Below are positions 43,619 through 51,458 of a stretch of 64,000 nucleotides of DNA, piece by piece. A program made the translations under genes and the position numbers. Below the pieces are notes generated by a model. It had not been told where the DNA came from. It saw nothing but the letters and a program-made list of their open reading frames with translations, and did not search any database. How positions within the stretch are numbered: position 1 is the stretch's first letter; each line of letters opens with the position of its first letter. The stretch is from Rhodobacteraceae bacterium KLH11 (lineage in GTDB: Bacteria; Pseudomonadota; Alphaproteobacteria; Rhodobacterales; Rhodobacteraceae), in the NCBI GenBank assembly GCA_000158135.1, contig DS999531.1, positions 2,026,051 to 2,090,050 on the forward strand, written 5' to 3'.

Positions 43619-44158
43619 CGCATCGGGCAGATCGAACTCATCCAGAACCCGCGCGCGACCCTCGGCAGACATTTTGAGGGCCGTTTTCTCGACGATGCGC
43701 TGGATTTTCTCGCCCGGGTGTTTGGCTGCGAAAGGTTCGAAATACCATTTCAGAAAGACGAAACAGATCACATCCTCAAGCGCCTGAACCTCGGCGTGAC
43801 GTTTGATTCCCTGTTTGCGCAACATCTGCTCGACAGCCTCGATCTGATCCGCGCCGAATTCGGCCTGCTCCATAAATCCGCGAATGACATCTGCGTGATA
43901 CACGCCCTGCGCCTTGCGCCATGCCAGATACCCGGCCCGGCCTTCCGGATACTCTGTGCGTTTCAGTTTCCAGCGCTCCACGTGCTGGCCCCGCGCAGCG
44001 ATCTGCAAAGCGTCTGATGCATCGGGGAACAGGCGGTCCAGCTCGGCGCTCATTCGTTGGCCATAAAGCAACTCGGCAGGTTGGCCATCCTCAAGGTTGG
44101 GGTCTTGCGCATTTGCCGCGTCAATCGCGTTCAGAACCGCTTGCTTGCGAGTGCTCAT
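43595..44158 (-). CDS. DUF4202 protein
   Basis: 187 residues, all helical. Typical DUF4202 features are visible: DAANAQDPNLEDGQPAELLYGQRMSAEL near the start, IAARGQHVERWKLKRTEYPEGRAGYLAWR, and HAEVQALEDVICFVFLKWYFEPFAAKH. The order of His, Glu, Asp and Arg residues resembles HD-domain hydrolases and a metal site is plausible, but no activity is established. No signal peptide. Transcribed alone, 3' overlap with the ceramidase-like gene. Confidence 0.75.
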   Translation of the reverse strand: MSTRKQAVLNAIDAANAQDPNLEDGQPAELLYGQRMSAELDRLFPDASDALQIAARGQHVERWKLKRTEYPEGRAGYLAWRKAQGVYHADVIRGFMEQAEFGADQIEAVEQMLRKQGIKRHAEVQALEDVICFVFLKWYFEPFAAKHPGEKIQRIVEKTALKMSAEGRARVLDEFDLPDALAAAFRG

Positions 44159-44311
44159 CTTCCGCTCCGTTAGCCGGCCGAAACCTCACCCGATGGGCGG
44201 TTCGGTCTAGTATCGGGAACCATGCTAACCGCTTGCGAGAGCGGGCGCAGCAGTCAATTGCACACGCGCCGGGTCAGGAGGGGGCAGGCTGACCCGACGC
44301 GTCGGGCCACG

Positions 44312-44470
44312 TTACTTGTCTGACGGGGTCTGGTCCTTGGTGACCGGCTCCGAGACGGGCTCGGGGAAGGTCAGGTTTCGGGTCAGGTTGCTCAGGTCGA
44401 TTCCCAGGGCCAGGGCAGGAGATGCAAGAACCACTGCCGACAGGAAAAGGGCGGGGAGTAGGGTTTTCAT
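44312..44470 (-). CDS. 52-residue secreted peptide
   Basis: ATG at 44470, TAA at 44314-44312. The first 21 residues make a clean signal peptide (MKTLLPALFLSAVVLASPALA). The mature part is about 31 residues, acidic and proline-rich (LGIDLSNLTRNLTFPEPVSE...), with no cysteine. GGAG stands seven bases before the start. I know no named family. Two matching operator-like dyads lie 35-89 bases upstream, so expression is probably under a dedicated repressor. It could be a periplasmic accessory peptide or a secreted signal; no partner gene is adjacent. Confidence 0.6.
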   Translation of the reverse strand: MKTLLPALFLSAVVLASPALALGIDLSNLTRNLTFPEPVSEPVTKDQTPSDK

Positions 44471-44504
44471 GAACTGTCTCCGGTTTTGTTTGCTTGTGTT
44501 TTAG

Positions 44505-44559
44505 AAGTGAACAGTTTGGTTCACTTTTCAATGCCAAAAGTGAACTAATTAGTTTACTT
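44505..44559. promoter_or_regulatory. two 22-base operator-like dyads, 33 bases apart
   Basis: Dyad 1 (44505-44526) is AAGTGAAC-N6-GTTCACTT, perfect in both arms. Dyad 2 (44538-44559) is AAGTGAAC-N6-GTTTACTT, with one mismatch. The starts are 33 bases apart, about three helical turns, so two dimers would bind on one face. They lie just upstream of the secreted-peptide gene on one side and about 130 bases upstream of gatC on the other. The matching regulator was not found in the window. Confidence 0.65.
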
Positions 44560-44692
44560 TTTTGCATATGAGCCATTCAAAAATGCATGGCAGCCCGCGA
44601 ATTGGTGTTGCAAAACCCGGTCAGCGGCTTGCCGGTCTTGCGAGTGCTGCGGCAGGCAGGTAAACGCCCCATAACGCATATGAGGTTTTCCG

Positions 44693-44980
44693 ATGTCGAT
44701 TGACCAAAGTACCGCCGCCAAGGTGGCCAAACTGGCCCGGATCAAGGTCGAGGATGACGCGCTGCCCGCGCTGGCGTCCGAGTTCAACACCATCCTTGGG
44801 TTTATCGAGCAACTGAACGAAGTGGATGTCGACGGGGTCGAGCCGATGGTCTCGGTCACACCAATGCGGCTTAAGCGGCGTCAGGATCAGGTCACTGACG
44901 GCAACCAGCAGGACAAGGTTCTGTCCAACGCCCCGGATGCGCGCGAAGGGTTCTTCGCTGTTCCCAAAGTTGTGGAGTAA
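44693..44980 (+). CDS. gatC: aspartyl/glutamyl-tRNA amidotransferase subunit C
   Basis: 95 residues, the standard GatC length. It wraps around GatA and GatB and holds the GatCAB complex that amidates Glu-tRNA(Gln) and Asp-tRNA(Asn). Family marks: VAKLARIKVEDDALPALASEFNTILGFIEQLNEVDVDGVEPM and the C-terminal VLSNAPDAREGFFAVPKVVE. TGAGG precedes the ATG. Followed after 3 bases by gatA; gatB is not in the window. Confidence 0.95.
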   Translation: MSIDQSTAAKVAKLARIKVEDDALPALASEFNTILGFIEQLNEVDVDGVEPMVSVTPMRLKRRQDQVTDGNQQDKVLSNAPDAREGFFAVPKVVE

Positions 44981-44983
44981 GTC

Positions 44984-46471
44984 ATGAGCGAATTGAACAA
45001 ACTGGGTCTGGCCGAGGCCCGCGACGCGCTGCGCAAGGGTGATGTAACCTCGGTTGAGCTGACCGAATCCTGCCTGAAGGCCATTGAGGACGCTGACGCG
45101 CTGAATGCGTTCGTCCACAAGACACCCGAGATCGCGCTGGAGCGCGCCAAGGCCGCGGATGCACGGATCAAGACTGGCGATGCACCTTCCATGTGTGGTT
45201 TGCCGATCGGCATCAAGGATCTGTTCTGCACCAAAGGTGTGCCCTCGCAGGCGGCGTCCAGAATCCTCGACGGGTTCAAGCCCGAATACGAATCCACCGT
45301 GTCACAGCAACTGGCTGACGCGGGTGCCGTGATGCTGGGCAAGCTGAACATGGACGAATTCGCCATGGGCTCGTCGAACGAAACCTCTGTCTATGGCAAC
45401 GCGGTCAGCCCGTGGCGGCGCGGCAATGACGATGCGCAGTTGACACCGGGTGGCTCGTCCGGTGGCTCGGCCTCGGCGGTTTCTGCTGATTTGTGTCTGG
45501 CAGCAACCGGCACCGATACCGGTGGTTCGATCCGTCAGCCTGCGGCGTTTGTGGGCATCACCGGTATCAAGCCGACCTATGGCCGTTGCTCTCGTTGGGG
45601 TATCGTGGCCTTCGCGTCCTCGCTGGATCAGGCCGGACCGATGACCAAGAACGTGCGCGACGCGGCGATCATGCTGGAAACCATGTGCGGCCATGACCCC
45701 AAGGATTCCACCAGCGCCGAACTGGCTGTGCCCAACTTTGAGGCGATGCTGACCGGCGACATCAAGGGCAAGAAAATCGGTATCCCCAAAGAATACCGCA
45801 TGGACGGCATGCCCGCCGAGATCGAAAAACTCTGGTCTGACGGTGCTGAGATGCTGAAGGCTGCAGGGGCCGAAATCGTCGATATCTCGCTGCCACACAC
45901 CAAATACGCACTGCCCGCTTACTACGTGATCGCCCCGGCCGAGGCGTCCTCGAACCTCGCACGCTATGACGGCGTGCGCTATGGTCGCCGCGCACATCTG
46001 GCGCAGGGCGATGGCATCACCGAGATGTATGAAAAGACCCGCGCCGAAGGCTTCGGCCCCGAGGTCCAGCGCCGCGTCATGATCGGTACCTATGTGCTGT
46101 CGGCAGGTTTCTACGATGCCTACTACAACCGCGCCCGCAAGGTGCGCACGCTGATCAAGAAAGACTTCGAGGATGTCTTTGCCGCAGGTGTTGACGCGAT
46201 CCTGACCCCGGCAACGCCTTCCGCCTCGTTTGGTCTGGGAGAGATGACCGAGGCCGACCCGGTTCAGATGTACCTGAACGATGTCTTTACGGTCACGGTA
46301 AACCTCGCGGGTCTTCCGGGCATTTCGGTGCCTGCAGGGCTGGATGCGCAGGGCCTGCCGCTGGGCCTGCAACTGATTGGCCGTCCGTGGGGCGAAGGCG
46401 ATTTGCTCAACACCGCCTATGCGCTTGAGAACGCCGCCGGGTTTGTGGCCAAACCGGGCAAATGGTGGTAA
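44984..46471 (+). CDS. gatA: glutamyl-tRNA(Gln)/aspartyl-tRNA(Asn) amidotransferase subunit A
   Basis: 495 residues. It hydrolyses glutamine and passes ammonia to GatB. The amidase-signature catalytic triad is visible: K78 ([10 protein letters not shown]), the serine in [10 protein letters not shown] (158/159) and S182 in [10 protein letters not shown]. GatA-specific [14 protein letters not shown] is present, which separates it from general amidases. The gene directly follows gatC. A lipoprotein gene begins 37 bases downstream and may be read from the same promoter. Confidence 0.95.
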   Translation: MSELNKLGLAEARDALRKGDVTSVELTESCLKAIEDADALNAFVHKTPEIALERAKAADARIKTGDAPSMCGLPIGIKDLFCTKGVPSQAASRILDGFKPEYESTVSQQLADAGAVMLGKLNMDEFAMGSSNETSVYGNAVSPWRRGNDDAQLTPGGSSGGSASAVSADLCLAATGTDTGGSIRQPAAFVGITGIKPTYGRCSRWGIVAFASSLDQAGPMTKNVRDAAIMLETMCGHDPKDSTSAELAVPNFEAMLTGDIKGKKIGIPKEYRMDGMPAEIEKLWSDGAEMLKAAGAEIVDISLPHTKYALPAYYVIAPAEASSNLARYDGVRYGRRAHLAQGDGITEMYEKTRAEGFGPEVQRRVMIGTYVLSAGFYDAYYNRARKVRTLIKKDFEDVFAAGVDAILTPATPSASFGLGEMTEADPVQMYLNDVFTVTVNLAGLPGISVPAGLDAQGLPLGLQLIGRPWGEGDLLNTAYALENAAGFVAKPGKWW

Positions 46472-46508
46472 ATCTCGGCCCGGCAAAACAACAAAACGGA
46501 GCAGCCAA

Positions 46509-47216
46509 ATGCGCAAGATGCTTCTGATCCCCGCCCTTGGGCTCATCGCGGGCTGCGATACTGTCGCGCCCGTCGCCGGAACAGGTTTCAATACTCCGGA
46601 GTATCAGGCGCAGCGCGAAGCTGAGCTGGCAGGGCAAGGGCAGGCTGGCAACCCGTTGCTCCCGCCCGAGGCGATCGCACAGCAACCGCTGTCGGCGCAG
46701 GGGCAGGCAGGCGCGGTCACGCCGCTGAACGATGGCAGCGCCGCCGATATCGCAAACCAGACCGCAGCCGCGCTGGCCAGTACTTCGGGGCAGACGACCT
46801 CTGCCGCTTCTGTGTCAAACAACGGGGCAATCTCTGACGAGCAGGATTTCGAAGCGGTATCGAACCGCCGCAGCATTGATGCCGACGCGGCCCGGATCGA
46901 AGAGAACCGGCAAACCTACGAGGTCATCGCGCCCACCATCGTGCCGCAACGCGGCTCTGACGGGCAGCCCAATATCGTACAATATGCGCTGAACACGTCA
47001 AACCCCGTCGGTACCCAGCTCTATAGCCGCGCCGGATTCAACCTTCAGGCCAAGGCACAGCGTAACTGCGCGCAATTTGCCTCACCTGATCAGGCCCAGA
47101 TCGAATTCCTGTCCAATGGTGGCCCGCAAAGAGACCGCAAAGGTCTGGATCCGGACGGTGACGGCTACGCCTGCAGCTGGGATCCCAGCCCGTTCCGCAG
47201 TGCCGTCAATAACTGA
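46509..47216 (+). CDS. lipoprotein with C-terminal excalibur-like calcium-binding motif
   Basis: 235 residues from the ATG at 46509 (GGAG eight bases upstream). The leader MRKMLLIPALGLIAGC has a lipobox with Cys16. A long low-complexity region rich in Ala, Gln, Gly and Ser (about 25-130) probably reaches into the periplasm. The C terminus has RNCAQFASPDQAQIEFLSNGG and LDPDGDGYACSWDPSPFR, the excalibur calcium-binding pattern with paired cysteines. Many excalibur proteins work at the cell surface. The gene overlaps the amidase downstream by 17 bases, which suggests a role linked to the cell wall. Confidence 0.8.
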   Translation: MRKMLLIPALGLIAGCDTVAPVAGTGFNTPEYQAQREAELAGQGQAGNPLLPPEAIAQQPLSAQGQAGAVTPLNDGSAADIANQTAAALASTSGQTTSAASVSNNGAISDEQDFEAVSNRRSIDADAARIEENRQTYEVIAPTIVPQRGSDGQPNIVQYALNTSNPVGTQLYSRAGFNLQAKAQRNCAQFASPDQAQIEFLSNGGPQRDRKGLDPDGDGYACSWDPSPFRSAVNN

Positions 47217-47883
47217 ACGCCCCCCGATCTGGCACCCTTCGCCCAATTTCGGCCCGCGCCGGGATGGGTTGAAGCCCACTCTGATCGTACTGCACTACAC
47301 CGCGATGCACAGTGCGGATGACGCGTTGGAACGGTTGTGTGATCCGGCCCACGAGGTTTCGGCCCATTATCTGATCGGACGTGACGGAACGCTCTGGCAA
47401 CTGGTACATGAACCGGACCGCGCCTGGCATGCCGGGGCGGGGGAGTGGCACGGCCAGACCGACATAAACTCCCGGTCGATCGGTATTGAACTTGACAACG
47501 CAGGTACGCACCCCTTCGCCGCGCCCCAGATGTCTGCTCTGGACCATCTGCTGCCCGATATCATGGGCCGGTGGAATATCCCGCCTCAAGGTGTAATCGG
47601 CCATTCCGATATGGCACCCGGGCGGAAAATCGACCCCGGCCCCAAATTCGATTGGCAGCGGTTGGAGCGGCAGAACCTTGCCGCCCGTCGCGGATATGAT
47701 GATGGCCCTCGGAAGGCGTCGCCAGATCTGTTTCGTAAACTGGCCCGCGCCGCAGGGTTTTCCGCGAACGTCGATGATGAAACACTCCTCGCCGCTGTTC
47801 GCCTGAGATATCGCCCATGGGCCAAAGGCGCGCTGGAGCCTGCGGATTTCACCCCGCTGGATCACGCCGCCCTCAGGGCCTGA
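47200..47883 (+). CDS. N-acetylmuramoyl-L-alanine amidase, AmpD-like
   Basis: 227 residues with a GTG start at 47200, inside the 3' end of the lipoprotein gene. No ATG is available after that gene; the family-typical N terminus RPPIWHPSPNFGPRRDG begins only nine residues on. Amidase_2 zinc ligands are present: LHYTAM (first His), HAGAGEWHG and GVIGHSDMAPGRKIDPGPKFDW (second His and the Asp). It cleaves the amide between muramic acid and the peptide stem; without a signal peptide it acts in the cytoplasm in peptidoglycan recycling. The C-terminal 65 residues resemble a short peptidoglycan-binding-like domain. Confidence 0.85.
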   Translation: MPSITERPPIWHPSPNFGPRRDGLKPTLIVLHYTAMHSADDALERLCDPAHEVSAHYLIGRDGTLWQLVHEPDRAWHAGAGEWHGQTDINSRSIGIELDNAGTHPFAAPQMSALDHLLPDIMGRWNIPPQGVIGHSDMAPGRKIDPGPKFDWQRLERQNLAARRGYDDGPRKASPDLFRKLARAAGFSANVDDETLLAAVRLRYRPWAKGALEPADFTPLDHAALRA

Positions 47884-47890
47884 TCCGTTC

Positions 47891-47954
47891 TTCATCTGGC
47901 CAAAAATATCCCGGGGTTGAATTGGCCGCAGGCCAAGAAGGGGCTGGCCCCTTC
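47891..47954 (+). repeat. dispersed 3'-end element, copy 1
   Basis: Starts 7 bases after the ampD stop. A 22-base box (47891-47912, beginning TTCATCTGGCCAAAAATATC) is followed by hairpin TTGGCC-GCA-GGCCAA (47922-47936). A second perfect hairpin, GAAGGGGC-TG-GCCCCTTC, lies at 47937-47954. The same box and loop recur at 56297-56345. Confidence 0.7.
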
Positions 47955-48002
47955 ACCACCTCAACCGCTCTTGACGCCGCCGTCCCCAAAGCATACCCCA
48001 TC

Positions 48003-48402
48003 ACCCGCGCGGAGGGCCGGATGGCCGCTGGGGTCGTAAGACCCGAGAGGAAAGTCCGGACTCCACAAGGCAACGGTGCCGGGTAACGCCCGGGCGGGGA
48101 AACCCGATGGAAAGCGCCACAGAAATCAAACCGCCACACGCGTGTGGCAAGGGTGAAACGGTGGGGTAAGAGCCCACCGCGCCGCTGGCAACAGCGGCGG
48201 CACGGCAAGCCCCACCGGGAGCAATGCCGAATAGGGTCCCCGCGCGGGCCGGTCGGTGCAAACCGATACCGCCGCTAGGCACGCCTTGGCCGAGAGGGAC
48301 CGGGTTGGCAGCTTGAGCCGCGCAGCAATGCACGGCCTAGAGGAATGGTCATCGAAGGGGGCAACCCCGGAACAGGATCCGGCTTACAGGCCCTCCGCGC
48401 AT
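48003..48402 (+). ncRNA. rnpB: RNase P RNA (bacterial type A)
   Basis: About 400 bases. The ends pair: GCGCGGAGGGCC (48007-48018) with GGCCCTCCGCGC (48389-48400), forming P1. The conserved core GAGGAAAGTCCGGACTCC (P4/J3-4 side) is near 48046-48064. AGAGGAATGGTCATC and ACAGGATCCGGCTTACAGG near the 3' side give the other half of the core. This ribozyme trims the 5' leader of tRNA precursors. It is unlinked to the protein subunit gene rnpA here. Exact ends are uncertain by a few bases. Confidence 0.95.
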
Positions 48403-48408
48403 ATCTTC

Positions 48409-48741
48409 TCAGCCGGTCGGTGGCGTATACACTCCGGTCAATTCCGCAGCCCGTTGGGCGACCGAGGCAAAATCCTCGGCAGGCCAGGCGCGTACCGTTT
48501 CGATCCGCGATACAGCCCCGGTGCTGGCAACCGCCATCCCGATCGCGACCGCATCTGTCCCGTCGGGAACTTCGCTGATAACCACCACATCATTTCCGCC
48601 AGTGGTGATATAAAACGAAATCAGCTTGCCGCCCGCTTTCTCCAACAGCGCCCTGACCGGACCTGTACGATCCTGCGGGTTTGTCACCATCGCTTTGACG
48701 GCATCCTGCGAATACGATGCGTATGTAATGAAAACAGGCAT
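48409..48741 (-). CDS. GYD domain protein
   Basis: 110 residues, a single dimeric alpha/beta-barrel-like GYD domain: MPVFITYASYSQDAVKAMV, ALLEKAGGKLISFYITTGGNDVVVISEVPDGTDAVAIGMAVASTGAVSRIETVRAW. The family signature around G-x-D (GGNDVV) is present. Function is unknown; related folds include EthD- and muconolactone-like proteins. GGAG precedes the ATG at the right distance. The gene faces rnpB end to end, with only a few bases between. Confidence 0.8.
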   Translation of the reverse strand: MPVFITYASYSQDAVKAMVTNPQDRTGPVRALLEKAGGKLISFYITTGGNDVVVISEVPDGTDAVAIGMAVASTGAVSRIETVRAWPAEDFASVAQRAAELTGVYTPPTG

Positions 48742-49109
48742 GGAAAGCTCCTTTGCACTCGAATTAAACAGAGCCTCTCAGCCGGCGGGCCCTCTCGCCG
48801 CATCTCGCGCCGTGGCACGAAAAATCTTATGATCCCGGCCCGGTGGCCCGGCCCTGATCAAAGTTCACATGAGTGGTGAAGCCCCGCAGACTGATGAAAT
48901 CAGGCCTGATCGTGATGCGAGTGGGGGCTCAGATTCCGGCGACCATATCACAAACCCGTGAACGGACCAAATGCAGTGCTCAGCGCGATGATGTGAATTG
49001 TCGATTGCCGGGCCGAATCCGGTTGACTTGGGCGCGCGAGCAGGTAAAAGCGCACGCTCATAAGGATTCAACCGAAAGGCCCCTGCCTTTTCGGACGCAG
49101 GAGATAACC
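48742..49109. promoter_or_regulatory. intergenic region (368 bases) with possible rpmG promoter
   Basis: Between the GYD gene and rpmG. The best promoter-like match is TTGACT (49023-49028), a 16-base spacer and TAAAAG (49045-49050), about 60 bases before rpmG. A 30-codon plus-strand frame at about 48869 has no ribosome site and is not called. Otherwise nothing is recognised. Confidence 0.4.
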
Positions 49110-49277
49110 ATGGCGAAGCCGACGACAATCAAGATCCGTCTGAACTCGACCGCGGGCACGGGCCACTTCTACGTGACCAAGAAGAACGCGCGCACCATGA
49201 CCGAGAAAATGACCGTTCGTAAATACGATCCGGTTGCTCGGAAGCATGTCGAGTACAAAGAAGGCAAGATCAAGTAA
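49110..49277 (+). CDS. rpmG: 50S ribosomal protein L33
   Basis: 55 residues, the normal L33 length, starting [21 protein letters not shown] and ending [11 protein letters not shown]. This is the zinc-free (C-minus) form: no CxxC pairs are present. It is part of the large ribosomal subunit near the E site. AGGAG lies seven bases upstream. A clear terminator follows, so the gene is monocistronic. Confidence 0.97.
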   Translation: MAKPTTIKIRLNSTAGTGHFYVTKKNARTMTEKMTVRKYDPVARKHVEYKEGKIK

Positions 49278-49302
49278 TCTGTTTTCTGACTTGAGATTCT
49301 GA

Positions 49303-49333
49303 AAAAGGATCCTGCCAGGCGGGGTCCTTTTTC
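49303..49333 (+). terminator. intrinsic terminator after rpmG
   Basis: AAAAAGGATCC pairs with GGGGTCCTTTTT (one mismatch) around a short loop, ending in five T. Confidence 0.85.
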
Positions 49334-49482
49334 TGTGCGGAACTGTCACAATCGAAGATCACATGCAAAGCGGGGCGTTGCAGGGGCGCATCAGCCCTTT
49401 GGGTGTTCTGGGCCGCGGCGGCTTGCTTTTTCGCATCCTCTGCCGCTACGCTTCAGCAACTCTTTCCAAAATGTTGACCGCC

Positions 49483-49986
49483 ATGAAAAAAATCTTGTTG
49501 CCCGCCCTTGCTGTCCTGACCCTGTCAGCCTGCGAAGATCCGTTTAACCGCGAAGGCGTCGGTTTTACCGGGATCGATGGTGAACCGCGCACGGTTTCCG
49601 ATGTGAAAGGGGCTGTGGCCTTTGTCCCTCCTGCGACCAACATTCCGGCCGAGTTGGCAGAGTTGCCTACGATTCAGGTTTCGACGGATAAAACTGAGCC
49701 CGGAAAAATTGCCGGGGTTGCAATCGACAATGGCGGGCGCTCAGAAGCCAATGCAGTTCAACTTGAAGGCAGTGATACCAATCTGTACCTGAGCACGGTC
49801 AGCGTGAATGGTCAGTTGTTCGGGGTGTTGCGCACAGAGGGCAGGGCGAAAGTCGATAACTCCATTGGCTCGACCTTTGGGGCGCAGACAGAACGCTTTA
49901 CCGGTTGCCTGCCTGCTGGCGATGTGCTCCGCAAGGGATCAAGCGAACGCAGTTCTGGGTTTGCGGTGCCTTTGAACTGCAGCTGA
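49483..49986 (+). CDS. lipoprotein of unknown function
   Basis: 167 residues from the ATG at 49483; an ATG four codons earlier (49471) is possible and neither has a strong ribosome site. The leader MKKILLPALAVLTLSAC gives a lipobox with Cys17. The mature protein has a beta-rich look with SDVKGAVAFVPPATNIPAELAELPTIQVSTDK, VAIDNGGRSEANAVQLEGSDTNLYLSTVSVNGQLFGVLRTEG. Two further cysteines near the C terminus (FTGCLPAG, LNCS) could form a disulfide. No family is recognised. It is flanked by terminators on both sides, so it is an independent unit. Confidence 0.65.
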   Translation: MKKILLPALAVLTLSACEDPFNREGVGFTGIDGEPRTVSDVKGAVAFVPPATNIPAELAELPTIQVSTDKTEPGKIAGVAIDNGGRSEANAVQLEGSDTNLYLSTVSVNGQLFGVLRTEGRAKVDNSIGSTFGAQTERFTGCLPAGDVLRKGSSERSSGFAVPLNCS

Positions 49987-50008
49987 TCTAAAAGCTGGAA
50001 CCGGTTCA

Positions 50009-50041
50009 AAACCCCTGCCATTCGGCGAGGGTTTCTTTTTT
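50009..50041 (+). terminator. intrinsic terminator after the lipoprotein gene
   Basis: Interrupted stem AAACCC..GCC/GGC..GGGTTT with loop ATTC, then CTTTTTT. Confidence 0.7.
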
Positions 50042-50096
50042 CGCAATCAGCTGACCAGATGCGTTTGTACATCGATGCGACCAGCGAAACCGGCGC

Positions 50097-50128
50097 AAAA
50101 AAAAGAGGCCGGTCAGATGACCGGCCTC
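50097..50128 (-). terminator. intrinsic terminator after the Bax-inhibitor-1 gene
   Basis: Perfect 11-base stem GAGGCCGGTCA/TGACCGGCCTC, followed on the minus strand by eight T. Confidence 0.9.
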
Positions 50129-50159
50129 GGATAGCGTCACGTCTGATTGTGGTCAGGCG

Positions 50160-50939
50160 CTATTCCTGTTGCCCCATGAACATCAGCAGGAACTGGAACA
50201 TGTTCAGGAACGAGATATAGAGGCTCAGCGCGCCATCAAAGGCCGCTTTGTCCAGCCATTCCTGATCACCATGCGCCGCATGCGCGACATAGGTGTTCTT
50301 GATGTCTTGCGTGTAGAAGGCTGTCAGCCCGGCAAAGATCAGCAGACCAATAACCGAGATTGCCATCATCATGGCGCTTGATTGCAGGAATAGATTGACG
50401 ATCATCGCAACCAGCAGACCAATCACGCCCATCATCAGGAAGGTGCCCATCCCGCTGAGGTTACGTTTGGTGGTGTAGCCATAAAGGCTGAGCCCTGCAA
50501 AGGCGATCGAGGTCACAAGGAAGGTTTGTGCGATCGAATATGGAGTGTAGATCATGAAGATCGAGCTCATCGACACGCCCATGACGGCCGCGAAGATGAA
50601 AAAGCCCAGTTGCACCGCAGCGGCAGAGCCCCGGCGCATCAGCGCACCCCAACCAAAGAACAGGAAGCCCAGCGGTGCGAACATGATTACCCATTTGAGC
50701 GGCGACAGGAACAGTGCACCACCCAGGCTGGTCAGATAGCGATCGACACCGATTTGCGCCACCGCGTTGGCCGGATCACTTGTGACCGCCAGCCCTGAGA
50801 TTGCCCAGGCTGCCAGCGCTGTGATCAGCATACCTACGGACATCGTGCCGTAGACTTTGTTCATATGGGCGCGCAGGCCCTCGTCAATCTCGGCAGCGCG
50901 CGCGCCGGACACCGTCCGGATCGTGTCGAATTGTGCCAT
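50160..50939 (-). CDS. Bax inhibitor-1/YccA family membrane protein
   Basis: 259 residues with seven membrane helices. The polar N-terminal 30 residues carry the motif ARAAEIDEGLRAHMNKVYGTM; the helices contain FIFAAVMGVSMSSIFMIYT and LIFAGLTAFYTQDIKNTYVAHA with the conserved Asp of the pH-sensing diaspartyl region, and the chain ends SLYISFLNMFQFLLMFMGQQE. Bacterial YccA-like members modulate FtsH or leak calcium; which applies here is not known. Monocistronic, with a strong terminator behind it. Confidence 0.88.
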   Translation of the reverse strand: MAQFDTIRTVSGARAAEIDEGLRAHMNKVYGTMSVGMLITALAAWAISGLAVTSDPANAVAQIGVDRYLTSLGGALFLSPLKWVIMFAPLGFLFFGWGALMRRGSAAAVQLGFFIFAAVMGVSMSSIFMIYTPYSIAQTFLVTSIAFAGLSLYGYTTKRNLSGMGTFLMMGVIGLLVAMIVNLFLQSSAMMMAISVIGLLIFAGLTAFYTQDIKNTYVAHAAHGDQEWLDKAAFDGALSLYISFLNMFQFLLMFMGQQE

Positions 50940-51064
50940 TTAAGGGTCTCCCTTCAATATTCTATGCGCAGCCTGCGATTGCAGGCCGGTTCCCAGCAAA
51001 TATCGGAGAGTCCGGCCCCCGTTTCAAGGGTTTTACGCCCAATTCTCAGCAAAACTGTCGGCAA

Positions 51065-51096
51065 ATTTGGCGACTCGTGCAAAAGAGTCGCCAAAT
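51065..51096 (-). terminator. long hairpin downstream of the DUF1127 gene
   Basis: A perfect 12-base stem ATTTGGCGACTC/GAGTCGCCAAAT with an 8-base loop, 17 bases beyond the DUF1127 stop. It lacks a good T run on either strand. It may be a weak terminator or an mRNA-end stabiliser. Confidence 0.6.
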
Positions 51097-51112
51097 CGGA
51101 CGTGTTTTCGAT

Positions 51113-51331
51113 TTAATACAGCTGGTTGTGCCAGTTGTCGGGGGTGTCCCAGATGGGGCGTGCTGCCTCGGTTTGTGCCTCGGACCGGCTGAGACCGATG
51201 TCCGCCAGCGCGCGATCATCCAGCCGGGCAAGGGCGCGGCGTTGCCGGGCAAGGCTGAGCATGTTCAGCAAACGTGTGCGAAACGTCTGGCGTGTGATGC
51301 AGTGCGGGTTTGAAATAGCGATATGGGTCAT
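51113..51331 (-). CDS. DUF1127 small basic protein
   Basis: 72 residues from the ATG at 51331 (AGGGC eight bases upstream); a start 15 codons earlier lacks a site. The arginine-rich helix TRLLNMLSLARQRRALARLDDRALADIGLSRSEAQTEAARPIWD is the DUF1127 domain. In alpha-proteobacteria members of this family bind RNA-regulatory partners or affect phosphate and carbon uptake, and they are often induced under stress. It is divergent from a LysR regulator gene, a pairing frequent in Rhodobacterales, so it is probably that regulator's target. Confidence 0.82.
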   Translation of the reverse strand: MTHIAISNPHCITRQTFRTRLLNMLSLARQRRALARLDDRALADIGLSRSEAQTEAARPIWDTPDNWHNQLY

Positions 51332-51458
51332 CTTTATTGCCCTTTCATGGTTGCTTGATGAAACATGGCCTTTCAATCAATTTCCTTGATCTATATGAGG
51401 CAATCTGACATATTTTGGAAATGAATGTTTATGACGTGACTCATAAAGGATATTGAAG

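Noticed and set aside
44568-44663. 31-codon plus-strand frame beside the double operator
   Set aside because: No ribosome site and no recognisable features; kept only as a remark in the operator finding.
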